64,000 nucleotides of DNA from Candidatus Allofournierella excrementigallinarum (GTDB taxonomy: Bacteria; Bacillota; Clostridia; Oscillospirales; Ruminococcaceae). Below, piece by piece: positions 8,900 through 17,426 of the stretch. Where the stretch lies: contig DWXV01000059.1 of assembly GCA_019119025.1 (NCBI GenBank), positions 1 to 64,000 on the forward strand, read 5' to 3'. The translations under genes and the position numbers were made by a program. How positions within the stretch are numbered: the stretch's first letter is position 1; every line of letters begins with the position of its first letter. A model generated the notes under the pieces. It searched no databases and was not told the origin of the DNA. It saw nothing but the letters and a program-made list of their open reading frames with translations.

Positions 8900-10013
8900 C
8901 TTGCAGCACCTCGTCCAAGTCGTATACCGTGTTGATCTTGCCGCTAAGCACGCTCACAAAGGCCGGCGCGCCGGAATACCGGCGGACCACCGTGGGGCGG
9001 GAGTCGTCGATCTCGCTGGCCTTGAGAATGGGCTTCATGCTGAACAGGCTGCCGGCGTATTCAAAGCCGTATTCCTCTTTCAGATACTTGCGGGCCAGCT
9101 GGCTCATCTGCGGCCAGGCGCTGGCGGGCTTTGCCGGGCAGTCGTTGCAATTGTAAAGGTCGCCGGGCCGGCAGCGCCCGCCGCTCTTCGCCTGGCAGGC
9201 AAAGCTGGGCAGGCCGTCGTAGCTGGTCACATGGGGGGTGAAGGTGACGCTGGTGAGGCTGTGGTAGCCCGTGCGTCCGAAGGGCATGATGGAGAAGAAA
9301 GGCCCGTCCATCACCGTGATGCCGGTATCTTTGAGCTTGTCGTTCACCGTGCAGAGGATGATCTCGCACAGCTCGTACTTTATTTTAAAGGGCTCAAAGC
9401 CCAGCATGGCATGGACTTCGTTCACCCCGGCGTAGGTGGCGTTGAGCAGAAAGGGCGCTTCGGCGGTCATGTCCCCCGCCTTCACCCGCCAGACGCTACC
9501 CGTCGGTTCGATGGCTTCAGGCTTGTGAGAATAGAGCACCGTGACGTTCTCCATCCCGGCGATGCGCTTCAGAAAGTGCTCTTTCAGGATGTTCGCGTCG
9601 TAGGTGTATTCGGTGGTGAGGAAGGCCCCGTCGCACTGGCCGGGGTTGAAATATTTCGAGGGAGCCACGTCATCGCAGCGGATGTTCGCCGCCGCGCAGA
9701 AACGCCGGAATTCCTCCGCATTGGTCCAGGAGAAGTGGGCGCTGGTGGCGTAGACCTGGTCGAACTCCCGCAACAGGCAGAAGTCGTAGTCCTTGCAGAA
9801 GCGCTCGAAGTAATGGGCACTCTTGATGGCGGTGGAATAGCTGCGGGGATAATGGTAGCCCATGTGCACCCGGGCCTGGTTGATGTAGGTGGCCCGCCGG
9901 AAGGGGGTGGGGTCTTTTTCCAGCACTAGCACCCGCTGGCCCGCCGTGCCGCACCTTTCGGCGGCGTAGAGGCCATAGAGCCCCGCGCCCAGGACGATCT
10001 TGTCGTAGGTCAT
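8883..10013 (-). CDS. FAD-dependent oxidoreductase (DAO-like)
   Basis: The 376-residue protein starts with an FAD-binding motif (LGAGLYGLYAAE, GxGxxG at 9-14). It has the layout of D-amino-acid-oxidase-like flavoproteins, with a cluster of cysteines near residues 277-293 (CQAKSGGRC and CNDCPAK) that could bind a metal or form disulfides. Homologous proteins sit in polysaccharide gene clusters, but the substrate is not known to me. The start has GGGAGG at 6 bases. It is embedded between two GT2 glycosyltransferases, so a sugar or sugar-lipid substrate is likely by context only. Confidence 0.7.
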   Translation of the reverse strand: MTYDKIVLGAGLYGLYAAERCGTAGQRVLVLEKDPTPFRRATYINQARVHMGYHYPRSYSTAIKSAHYFERFCKDYDFCLLREFDQVYATSAHFSWTNAEEFRRFCAAANIRCDDVAPSKYFNPGQCDGAFLTTEYTYDANILKEHFLKRIAGMENVTVLYSHKPEAIEPTGSVWRVKAGDMTAEAPFLLNATYAGVNEVHAMLGFEPFKIKYELCEIILCTVNDKLKDTGITVMDGPFFSIMPFGRTGYHSLTSVTFTPHVTSYDGLPSFACQAKSGGRCRPGDLYNCNDCPAKPASAWPQMSQLARKYLKEEYGFEYAGSLFSMKPILKASEIDDSRPTVVRRYSGAPAFVSVLSGKINTVYDLDEVLQDGPEQ

Positions 10014-10025
10014 GCCTTGCCTCCC

Positions 10026-10823
10026 TTATTTCGGGTCGTATCTGCCCGCCAGCGCAGCAAACAGTATCTTCAAAAGGTTCGAATTGCCCTTGAAGCCCTT
10101 GATCTTGGTGGGGGCGGGCTCGTTTTTGGGGTAGGCCCGCTCCACCGGCACCTCGCAGGCCGAAAGGCCCAGCTGGGTGGCCCGCACGCTGAGGTAGGCC
10201 AGCAGCTCATAGCCAGAGAAAATGTCCCGCAAGGGCTGCACCGCCGGATGGGTCAGGTAGGCCCGGCTGTAGGCCCGGTAGGCGTTGGTGGTGTCGGTGA
10301 ACCAGTGGCCCGCCGCCAGGCTGATGATGGGCGCGTGGATGAAGCGCACCGCCAGCCAGCGGGAAAGCGGCGTGTTCACCGCTTTGCCGCCTTTGATGAA
10401 GCGGCTGCCCTGCACCAGGTCGTAACCCTCGTTGAGTTTTTCAATGAAGAGGGGCACGCTCTCGATGGAGTCCTTGTTGTTGCCGTCGATGGTCAGAATG
10501 CCCGCGTAGCCCCGTTCCAGCGCGAAGTGCAGCCCCATGCGCAGCTGCGCGCCCTGTTTGCCGGGGCCGGTCTTGGTGAGCAGGCAGTTCACCCCCCGGC
10601 TCTTCAGACCGGGGAGTTCCATGCTGCCGTCGGTGCTGCCGCCGTCGCAGAGGATGACGTCCACCAGCCCGCACACGCCCGCGGCCTTCGCCCTGTCCAG
10701 CTCTTTCAAAATGCGCCCGCCCTCGTTGATGATGGGGATGAGCAGGCAGTGATCGCTGCGCTTTTCCGCCAGCATTTCCACCGTATAGTCCGGCACGCCG
10801 GGGATGTTTTTGCGCTCTTCCAT
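10026..10823 (-). CDS. GT2 glycosyltransferase, dolichol-phosphate mannosyltransferase-like
   Basis: This 265-residue soluble GT-A enzyme carries LCDGGSTDGS (nucleotide binding) and TIDGNNKD, the DxD-like metal site of the DPM1 branch of GT2. Unlike the gene at 7973 it lacks a clear membrane pair. The start is set at the ATG at 10823, because translation from upstream would run through the end of the previous gene; GGAGG is 15 bases away, rather far. The stop of the previous gene is 5 bases upstream. It probably acts on the same surface glycan as its neighbours. Confidence 0.8.
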   Translation of the reverse strand: MEERKNIPGVPDYTVEMLAEKRSDHCLLIPIINEGGRILKELDRAKAAGVCGLVDVILCDGGSTDGSMELPGLKSRGVNCLLTKTGPGKQGAQLRMGLHFALERGYAGILTIDGNNKDSIESVPLFIEKLNEGYDLVQGSRFIKGGKAVNTPLSRWLAVRFIHAPIISLAAGHWFTDTTNAYRAYSRAYLTHPAVQPLRDIFSGYELLAYLSVRATQLGLSACEVPVERAYPKNEPAPTKIKGFKGNSNLLKILFAALAGRYDPK

Positions 10824-10827
10824 GGTC

Positions 10828-11610
10828 TTAACCGAACACCTCCGCCACATATTCCAGGCTGCGGGCCAGTTCTTCTTCGCCCGCGGCCTTCATCTCCAGC
10901 GACACAAAGCCCTGGTAGCCCACGCCCTTCAGCAGCAGCGTCAGCTCCCGGTGCAGCGGCCGCGGCTGGATGGGGGCAAGGCCCGGCTCGCTGATGTGCA
11001 CATGGCTCACCCGGTGCAGGTGGGCGGCCACATCCGCCGCCGTCTCGCCGTTCGTCACCATGGCCCCCACGTCCAGATTGACGGCAAGGCCCGGCCGGTC
11101 CAGCCGCTTTGCCAGGGCGAACACCTCTTTGTGGGTGTTGAGGAAATTGGTGTTGTACATCGGGGGGTTGGCTTCCAGGGCGATCACCGCGCCCCGCCGC
11201 TGGGCAAGATAGGCCAGCTGCTCGAAAAAGCCGTCCGCCTCGGCGGCGGCGTGCCCCTCGGGGATGCTGCGGTTGCGGGGGCAGCCGAACACAAGGCTGG
11301 GGCAATGGCAGGCATAGGCGAATTCCAGCGCCTGGGCGGTGTAGTCCGCCAGGGCCGCGGCCTCGCCCGGCACAAAAATGCTGCCGGCCTGGCCGTACCA
11401 GATGCTCTGCATGCTGGGGATGGAAAAGCCGTATTTCTGCCACATCACCCCGGCGAACAGCGCCGCGCCGGGCAGGTTGTCGTAGGGCTTTTCCGGGAAG
11501 ACGCGGGTGGGCGCGATCTCAAGGCCTGTGTAGCCCAGCTGCTTCATTTTCGCCCAGACGGCCTCGTCCTGCCCGGCGCTCCAGCCGATGTTGGAGGCGG
11601 AAAGTTTCAT
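10828..11610 (-). CDS. Sugar phosphate isomerase/epimerase (TIM barrel)
   Basis: The 260-residue protein belongs to the xylose-isomerase-like TIM-barrel family. Typical strands with acidic and histidine metal ligands are visible (EIAPTRVF, ALEANPPMYNTN, NLDVGAM, HVHISEPGL). Members isomerise or epimerise sugars and inositols; the substrate here is open. The start at 11610 is chosen because GGAGG lies 7 bases upstream and the ATG overlaps the epimerase stop as ATGA, a sign of coupled translation. It is the second gene of the block driven by the promoter at 12578. Confidence 0.82.
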   Translation of the reverse strand: MKLSASNIGWSAGQDEAVWAKMKQLGYTGLEIAPTRVFPEKPYDNLPGAALFAGVMWQKYGFSIPSMQSIWYGQAGSIFVPGEAAALADYTAQALEFAYACHCPSLVFGCPRNRSIPEGHAAAEADGFFEQLAYLAQRRGAVIALEANPPMYNTNFLNTHKEVFALAKRLDRPGLAVNLDVGAMVTNGETAADVAAHLHRVSHVHISEPGLAPIQPRPLHRELTLLLKGVGYQGFVSLEMKAAGEEELARSLEYVAEVFG

Positions 11611-12536
11611 GCCCCTTCCTCCCATTTCTTCATGAAGCGGCGGATGCCCGCCAGTTCCTCCTCTTCGGTGCAGATGTAGCCGCCCGCGCCGCCGAAGAGG
11701 GCGGCGTGTTCGGTGCGCATGTCGTAGTCGAAGGGCGCGCCGGGCAGCTCGTTTTCAAAGCTTCCCCCGGTCACCGCCCGATACACCGCGGCGGCGCTCA
11801 CCGGCGGGGTGGCAAGGTTCGCCACCCGCAGCCCGGCGCAAAGGGCCGTTTCGATGTGGCCCCACAGGCCCGCCAGGTCGTAGAACTGGTAGGCCGAGCG
11901 GCTGTCGGTGAAATGGAGGGCGTTCCAGCCGTTCTGCGAAAACCACGCCCGCAAAGCCCCCGCGTCCACCCGGCCGGTCAGCTTGTAAAAGCCGTTGCCC
12001 CCGTCGGCATACCCGGCGGCCACCAGCTCGCTTTTTTCCGCCAGCTCCCGGTACTTTGCCGGGCGCAGCAGCGCCGGGGTGACGGTGTGCAGGTCGTAGA
12101 GGAAGTTCTTTTTCAGCCCCCTGCCGTAGAGCGCGGGCAGCCGCACGATGAGGGCGTTGTCAAAGTCTTCCCTCACCCACCGCTCCAGCTGCAGGCGGTT
12201 GGCCCCGTAGGGAGCCAGGTCCGCGCCCTCGGGCTCGTCCGACTCGGTTTTCCCCCGGCTATCGGCATAGACGCACACCGAGGAGATGAGCACCGCCTGC
12301 TTCGGGGCGAGGCGGCGCAGGTTCTCCCGCGCGGCGCGCATCACGGCCAGGTCGGCCTCCGGGTCCTGGTTGGCCAGATACATGGCCGCCGGCACCCCGG
12401 CATAGACCACCAGATCGTTGCCTTTGCCGAACTGCTCAGCCACGTCGGTGGAGTGGCAGGCCGCGTCAAAGGCATGGCTTGCCAAGAGGTTTCCCCCCAC
12501 AAAACCGGTGCTGCCCACGAGAACGGTGCGCCCCAT
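11607..12536 (-). CDS. NAD-dependent epimerase/dehydratase (extended SDR)
   Basis: This 309-residue extended short-chain dehydrogenase has the nucleotide motif GSTGFVG at 8-14 and the catalytic Ser segment SSVCVY at 85-90. The catalytic YxxxK motif reads Y110-G-A-N-R114, with Arg replacing Lys. Nucleotide-sugar modification is the likely role, but the substitution makes activity uncertain. The ATG at 12536 follows AAAGGGG; a TTG 18 bases upstream is less likely. As first gene after the promoter at 12578-12606, it heads the leftward glycan and housekeeping block. Confidence 0.8.
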   Translation of the reverse strand: MGRTVLVGSTGFVGGNLLASHAFDAACHSTDVAEQFGKGNDLVVYAGVPAAMYLANQDPEADLAVMRAARENLRRLAPKQAVLISSVCVYADSRGKTESDEPEGADLAPYGANRLQLERWVREDFDNALIVRLPALYGRGLKKNFLYDLHTVTPALLRPAKYRELAEKSELVAAGYADGGNGFYKLTGRVDAGALRAWFSQNGWNALHFTDSRSAYQFYDLAGLWGHIETALCAGLRVANLATPPVSAAAVYRAVTGGSFENELPGAPFDYDMRTEHAALFGGAGGYICTEEEELAGIRRFMKKWEEGA

Positions 12537-12577
12537 CTTCTTTTCCCCTTTCAAACAGTCATGGCAATACAGAATAC

Positions 12578-12606
12578 ATTATACACAAAAAGCCCCCGGC
12601 ATACAA
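12578..12606 (-). promoter_or_regulatory. SigA promoter of the leftward glycan/housekeeping block
   Basis: Read leftward, TTGTAT (12601-12606) and TATAAT (12578-12583) are separated by exactly 17 bases. The -35 falls inside a GC-rich hairpin whose U-rich tail leads straight into the -10, so promoter and hairpin overlap. Confidence 0.7.
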
Positions 12607-12614
12607 GGCCGGGG
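12592..12614 (-). terminator. Terminator-like hairpin overlapping the promoter
   Basis: Leftward, CCCCGGC and GCCGGGG arms flank a loop containing TTGTAT, followed by CTTTTTG. It could stop antisense transcripts coming from the right before the promoter at 12578. The neighbouring gene is divergent, so its need is unclear. Confidence 0.45.
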
Positions 12615-12699
12615 ACCGGCAAAGGGCCTTTGCCTGCCGCCGGGTCCAAAGCTGCGCTGTGCGGGCCCGGCAAGCGCCGGATGCTTTTGGGCCCCTTTT

Positions 12700-12739
12700 A
12701 AGAAATTTGTAAGAAAAAGGGCGGGCGCGTCGTAAGAAT
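12700..12739. promoter_or_regulatory. AAGAA direct repeats, candidate response-regulator site
   Basis: AAGAAA occurs at 12700 and 12711 and AAGAAT at 12734, giving periods of 11 and 23 bases (about one and two helical turns). They lie just upstream of the promoter at 12762. OmpR-type regulators bind such direct repeats, so autoregulation is plausible but only inferred. Confidence 0.4.
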
Positions 12740-12761
12740 TACAGGATATACTGACAAGCGG

Positions 12762-12790
12762 TTGGCAAGGTCTTTGCCATCGCGTACAAT
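12762..12790 (+). promoter_or_regulatory. SigA promoter of the two-component operon
   Basis: TTGGCA (12762-12767), a 17-base spacer and TACAAT (12785-12790). AAGGAGG follows at 12807 and the response-regulator ATG at 12823. Confidence 0.8.
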
Positions 12791-12822
12791 AGAAGGCAAA
12801 GACGGAAAGGAGGCGCAGACGG

Positions 12823-13521
12823 ATGGACCAGCCTTGCATCCTTGTGGCGGACGACGATGCGGACATCGTGAACGCCGTGCGGCTGTATCTGGAAAAGGAG
12901 GGCTTTGCGGTGTATGGCGCGGCCAACGGGCTGGAGGCGCTGGATATTCTGGAAAGAGAGACGGTGCATCTCATCCTGATGGACGTAATGATGCCCCGGC
13001 TGGACGGGTTTTCGGCCATCATGCGCATCCGGCAAAAGCGCAACCTGCCCATTCTGGTGATGAGCGCCAAGACCGAGGATTCGGACAAGGTGCTGGGGCT
13101 TTCCATCGGGGCGGACGACTACATTACCAAGCCCTTCAGCGCCATCGAGCTGGTGGCGCGGGTGAAAAGCCACCTGCGCCGGTATCTGGAGCTGGGCGGC
13201 GCGGGGGCCGGGGGCTCGGTGCGCCGGGTGGGGCGGCTGGAATACGACTTTGACGCCCACAGCCTGCTGGCGGACGGCGCGCCGGTGAAGCTCACCCCCA
13301 CCGAGACGCGCATCATGGAACTGTTCATGAAAAACCCCGGGCGCATCTTTTCCGCCGAGGAAATCTACGCCCGGGTGTGGAACGAGGCCGCGGCCTACGC
13401 GCCGGAAAACACGGTGATGGTGCACATCCGGCGCATCCGCGAAAAAATAGAACTGAATCCGAAGGAACCGGAATATTTGAAGGTGGTGTGGGGTCTTGGG
13501 TACCGATTGGAAAAAAAGTAA
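12823..13521 (+). CDS. OmpR-family response regulator (VanR-like)
   Basis: The 232-residue regulator has a receiver domain (residues 1-118) with acidic pocket Asp10-Asp12, phosphorylation site Asp54 (LMDVMMP), Thr/Ser at 81-84 and Lys103 (TKPFS). A winged-helix DNA-binding domain follows (residues 130-232, ending with VWGLGYR). A Gly/Ala linker joins them. The ATG has AAGGAGG at 9 bases. Its last 26 bases overlap the start of the sensor kinase gene, so the two are translated together. Target genes are not known; the membrane-protein gene at 15618 is the closest candidate. Confidence 0.93.
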   Translation: MDQPCILVADDDADIVNAVRLYLEKEGFAVYGAANGLEALDILERETVHLILMDVMMPRLDGFSAIMRIRQKRNLPILVMSAKTEDSDKVLGLSIGADDYITKPFSAIELVARVKSHLRRYLELGGAGAGGSVRRVGRLEYDFDAHSLLADGAPVKLTPTETRIMELFMKNPGRIFSAEEIYARVWNEAAAYAPENTVMVHIRRIREKIELNPKEPEYLKVVWGLGYRLEKK

Positions 13522-15577
13522 GCTTGCCGCCCGCATCCTGTGCGGCTGGCTGGGCGTGATGTGCCTGCTGGCGGCGGCGCTGTGCCTGCTGGCCTGCGGG
13601 CCTGCCATGCTGGGGGGCAGCGCCCCGGGCATGGGCGACCTGCTGGCCGGGCAGCTCAGCGGCTCGGTGCACTACCAGCAGAAGATGGCGCAGCTGTTCT
13701 ACAACTGCTCGCTGCTGGCCGCAGGCGGCGCCTCCGGCGACGGCATGCCCCTGACGGCGGGCCAGAACGCCCAGCTGCGCAGCCAGGCGCGGGAGGCGCT
13801 GAACGGCGACAGCGGGGCGCTGGCCTCCGGGCAGGTGCTCGTCGCCGTGCTGCCCGACAGTGAGAGCGGCGTAGTCTACGGCAACACCGACTTTGCCCTC
13901 TGGGAAGACGGCCGGGTGGCCGCGCCGCTGGGCTACTCGGTGGCGCTGGCTTCCACCGGCGGCGCTTCCTGGGGCAGCCGGGCGCTGCTGGCGGCTTACA
14001 ACAAGCTTTTGAGCAGCCAGACGGTGTACCCCAGCGCCGAAGGGCTGGAAAGCGCCGTGGTGGTGCTGGCGGTGCAGGACGGCGCGGGCCCCTGGCTGCC
14101 GGGCTTTGTCGGCGAGGGCCTGCGACAGGTGGAAACGCTGCGCCCCCACCTCATCCTCTTCCTCTCCGGCTGCGCCCTCGCCCTTGCCTGCGGCGTTATG
14201 TGCCTTGCATGGCGGCGGCGTGCAAAACCCGCGCGGGCCTGGGCCGCCGCCCTTGCCGGACGGGTGTGGCTGGAAGCGAAACTCCTGGTCTGGGCGGCGG
14301 CGCTGCTCTGCCTCTGGGTCTGGCAGGTCGCCTATGTTCCCGGCGCTCTGTGGACGGCGCTGCCCGTTCTGCTCTGGCCGCTGGTGTGGCTGACCGCCGT
14401 TGACCTGCGTTTCAATGGGGCGGGCGTGTTCCGCACCAGCCTTCTGGCCCGGCTGGCGGGCCTTGTGGCGGGCGCCTGGCGGGCCCAGCCCTGGCAGCGC
14501 CGGGTGGCCGGGCCGGCGGTGCTGTGCTGCCTGGCGCCGGTGGTGATGGTTCCCCTGTTGTGGCTGATGTTCTTCACCTGCTATTGGGCGGCCCCGGGCC
14601 TTGCGCTGTTCGCTCTTTTCCTGGGGCATCTGGCGGCGCTGGCCATCCTGCTGGCAGGCCTTGCGCTGCAGCTGCGCTTTTGCCGGGACGCGGGCCGTCT
14701 TGCCGGCGCGCTGCACACCCTGCGCTGGGAGGGCGCGGCCCAGCCCCTGCATTTCAGGCCTTCCGCCCCGCTGCACGCCGCCGCCGAGGACCTGAACGCT
14801 TTGCGGGAGGGCATCGACGCGGCGGTGGAGCAGCAGCGCAAAGCGGACCGGATGAAGATGGAGCTGCTCACCAACGTCTCCCACGATCTGAAAACGCCCC
14901 TGACCAGCATCATCAACTATGCCGACCTGCTCTGCGCCGAGCCCCTGGAAGGCGCGGCGGCGGACTACGCCAAAGTCATCCAGCGCAAGGCGGACCGCTT
15001 AAAGCACATGGTGCAGGACGTATTCGACCTTTCCAAAGCGGCCAGCGGCAGCCTGCCTTTGGCCCTCGAGGCCATCGACCTTTCCAAGCTCATCCGCCAG
15101 ACCCTGGCGGACATGGACGAGGCCATCGCCGCCAGCCCCCTCGCCTTCCGCACCTCCCTCGCCCCTGAGGCCTGGGTGCTGGCGGACGGCGAGCGGATGT
15201 ACCGGGTGTTCCAGAACCTGTTCTCCAACGCCCTGCGCTACTCGCTGGCGGGCAGCCGGGTGTATGTGGACCTGGCCGCCGAAAACGGGCAGGCCGTGGC
15301 CCGGGTGAGGAACGTGGCGGGCTATGAGATGGAGTTCGACCCCGCTGAGATCACCGAGCGCTTTGTGCGGGGCGACCCTTCCCGCACCGGCGAGGGAAGC
15401 GGGCTGGGCCTGTCCATCGCCAAGAGCTTCACCGAGGCCTGCGGCGGCACGCTGGAGGTGCGGGTGGACGCGGACCTGTTCTGTGTGCAGGTGGCGCTGC
15501 CCCTCACCGAAAAGCCCGCGCCCGCCGGGGCCGCCGGCGAGGCCGAACCGTCCGAAGCGTGCGCCGCGGCCCTGTGA
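13496..15577 (+). CDS. Sensor histidine kinase
   Basis: The 693-residue membrane kinase opens with one transmembrane helix (about residues 10-35), an outside region of some 170 residues, and then a cluster of about six further membrane helices (220-400). The HisKA dimerisation domain has the phospho-accepting His463 in SHDLKTPL. The ATPase domain carries the N box (FQNLFSNALRYS) and G box (GEGSGLGLS). A stop codon in frame at 13478 leaves TTG at 13496 as the first possible start, within the end of the regulator gene. The many-helix sensor is larger than in simple VanS kinases; the signal is unknown. Confidence 0.9.
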   Translation: MGTDWKKSKLAARILCGWLGVMCLLAAALCLLACGPAMLGGSAPGMGDLLAGQLSGSVHYQQKMAQLFYNCSLLAAGGASGDGMPLTAGQNAQLRSQAREALNGDSGALASGQVLVAVLPDSESGVVYGNTDFALWEDGRVAAPLGYSVALASTGGASWGSRALLAAYNKLLSSQTVYPSAEGLESAVVVLAVQDGAGPWLPGFVGEGLRQVETLRPHLILFLSGCALALACGVMCLAWRRRAKPARAWAAALAGRVWLEAKLLVWAAALLCLWVWQVAYVPGALWTALPVLLWPLVWLTAVDLRFNGAGVFRTSLLARLAGLVAGAWRAQPWQRRVAGPAVLCCLAPVVMVPLLWLMFFTCYWAAPGLALFALFLGHLAALAILLAGLALQLRFCRDAGRLAGALHTLRWEGAAQPLHFRPSAPLHAAAEDLNALREGIDAAVEQQRKADRMKMELLTNVSHDLKTPLTSIINYADLLCAEPLEGAAADYAKVIQRKADRLKHMVQDVFDLSKAASGSLPLALEAIDLSKLIRQTLADMDEAIAASPLAFRTSLAPEAWVLADGERMYRVFQNLFSNALRYSLAGSRVYVDLAAENGQAVARVRNVAGYEMEFDPAEITERFVRGDPSRTGEGSGLGLSIAKSFTEACGGTLEVRVDADLFCVQVALPLTEKPAPAGAAGEAEPSEACAAAL

Positions 15578-15617
15578 GCCGCCGCGCCCATCCCCCTGTT
15601 TTTACGAGGTTATTCCC

Positions 15618-17372
15618 ATGTCCAGTTTTTCCCATCTGTTTTCATCCAATGAGCCGGCCCGCGCCCCCGAGGGGGCCGAGCTGATGCTGCTGGGCCGCCG
15701 CCGGGGCTTTTTCGGCGAGGAGAACCTGCTGCGGCTGGTCACCTTTGTGACCCTGCTTTTGCAGGCCATCAGCTTCATCACCACCCTGCAGGGCGCAACG
15801 GTGTTCCTGGGCGGCATCTTTGTGCTGGCGCCCCTCTTCTTCGCCCTGGCGGTGCAGGCCACCGCCTGGTTTCTGGCAGGCAGCCTGCGGGTGCGCATCA
15901 CGCCCCTGCGCTGCGTGGCGCTGGGCATGGCCCTGTGCTGCTCCACCTATTATTCCTATGTGGGCATCTACAACACCGTGAATCCGCCCGCCATGTACCT
16001 CTCGGCGGAGTACGCCCAGGTGCGCAGCGAACTGGACGGCGCTTATGCCGCCCGCCGCACCCAGGCTTTCCGCACCGCCCAGGACCAGATCAACGCCATG
16101 GTGAGCGGCCTGGCCGGGCAGTACAGCCTGCTGGAGCAGGAAAGCGCCCGCCTCGCCGCCTGCGCGAAGGAGCTGGAGGAAGTGAGCGCCGAGTATTCCG
16201 GCGGCCTGCGTGCCCCCAGCCGTTCCAGCTACGCAAACTACGAGGACTATGTGGCGGCCTACAACGCCTACCTTGCCAGCGTCACCGAAAACTCCTCTGC
16301 CGAGCAGGCGGCGGCCCGGCAGGCCATCCTGGCCCGCTACGGCTTCGACAGCGAGAGCGCCCTGGCCGGGGCCACGGCGCAGAACGCCTCGGACCTTTCC
16401 GCCTTCGAGGCGGCCGCCGCCGAGCTTGGCGGCGAAGGCGAGACGGTGGCGACCCAGCTGGAAAGCGCCCGCGCCTTCCTGCTGGACGCCCTCACCGCCG
16501 CCGAGGCGGAGGGCTCCCTCTCCTCCGACGCCCGCTCCGCCCTGGGGCGGCTGGTGCAGCTGGCTTCGGCCCAGGCGGGCAGCACCCTCACCACCGACGG
16601 CCTGCTGCGCCCGGTGGACGCGGCCATGACCGGCTCCGGCGAGGGGCTGATGGCCTCCTTCGACGAGCTGGCCGCCCAGCTGGAGGGCGGGCGGGTCACC
16701 CGGGCCAACGCCCAGGAGATGAAGACCCTGCTCACCTCCGAAATTCTGAACGCGGTGCTGCGGGTGAACGAGGTGGCGGACGAGGAGGTGCTGCAGGCGG
16801 ACGACCCGGCGCTGCAGATCACCGACCTGCACTTAAAGCCGCTGCTGGCCCTCACGGCGCCCGCCCAGCGGGGCATGGCCCTGTTCTGCCTGTTTCTGGC
16901 GGCGCTGATGGACGGCCTGACGCTGGTGTTCAGCATCGCCTGCCGCCGCAGGCCCACCCTGCTGAAGGCCCGCAGCCCCCGCCGCCTGCTGGCGGAGAAC
17001 GGCGACGCGCTGGCGGCCCAGATCTGCGCCTGCCTGCCCGCCGGGCGGGACCCGATGGACGAGCTGGAACTGTTTTTGAGCCGCTTTTCCGCCAGCCCGG
17101 ACACCCTGGCCGAGGGCTACAGCCTGGCCGCGCCCCGGCAGGAGCTGACGGACTACGAGCGGCTGTGCGCCCTGCTGTGCCAGGCGGGCCTTGCCTCCAT
17201 CCGCCCGGCCGGGGAAAACGGGGCAGACGGCGAGGCGGTGCTGCTGCGCTCGGACTTTTTGCTCTTCGCAAACGAGCTGCTCACCACCCGCAGCCGGGGC
17301 CGCCTTGCCAGCGACCTTGCCGCCGAGGCCGCCGCCTCCCGCCGGGCCGCGGCGCTGGGCCAGACGGTCTGA
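15618..17372 (+). CDS. Unrecognised membrane protein with long coiled-coil domain
   Basis: I do not recognise this 584-residue protein. It has three likely membrane segments near the N-terminus (about 38-56, 60-88 and 96-116). A roughly 310-residue Ala/Glu-rich helical region follows, probably coiled coil outside the cell, then one more membrane segment (about 437-458) and a C-terminal region of about 125 residues predicted to be inside. The ATG at 15618 follows GAGGT and lies 40 bases after the kinase stop, so it is probably the third gene of the operon. A DUF4407-like layout is possible. It may be the output or a sensor accessory of the two-component system. Confidence 0.75.
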   Translation: MSSFSHLFSSNEPARAPEGAELMLLGRRRGFFGEENLLRLVTFVTLLLQAISFITTLQGATVFLGGIFVLAPLFFALAVQATAWFLAGSLRVRITPLRCVALGMALCCSTYYSYVGIYNTVNPPAMYLSAEYAQVRSELDGAYAARRTQAFRTAQDQINAMVSGLAGQYSLLEQESARLAACAKELEEVSAEYSGGLRAPSRSSYANYEDYVAAYNAYLASVTENSSAEQAAARQAILARYGFDSESALAGATAQNASDLSAFEAAAAELGGEGETVATQLESARAFLLDALTAAEAEGSLSSDARSALGRLVQLASAQAGSTLTTDGLLRPVDAAMTGSGEGLMASFDELAAQLEGGRVTRANAQEMKTLLTSEILNAVLRVNEVADEEVLQADDPALQITDLHLKPLLALTAPAQRGMALFCLFLAALMDGLTLVFSIACRRRPTLLKARSPRRLLAENGDALAAQICACLPAGRDPMDELELFLSRFSASPDTLAEGYSLAAPRQELTDYERLCALLCQAGLASIRPAGENGADGEAVLLRSDFLLFANELLTTRSRGRLASDLAAEAAASRRAAALGQTV

Positions 17373-17387
17373 CCGCTCAACATGCAA

Positions 17388-17419
17388 AACGGACCCCCGC
17401 CGGAAAGCGGGGGTCCGTT
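17388..17419. terminator. Bidirectional terminator between converging genes
   Basis: A perfect 13-bp stem (17388-17400 with 17407-17419) surrounds a CGGAAA loop. T-rich flanks occur on both sides. It separates the two-component operon from spoIIQ. Confidence 0.8.
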
Positions 17420-17426
17420 CGCTGTT

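Noticed and set aside
15324-15617. Upstream extension of the coiled-coil membrane protein gene
   Set aside because: It overlaps the kinase gene in another frame and reads as Pro/Arg-rich shadow sequence; ATG 15618 starts a plausible membrane protein.
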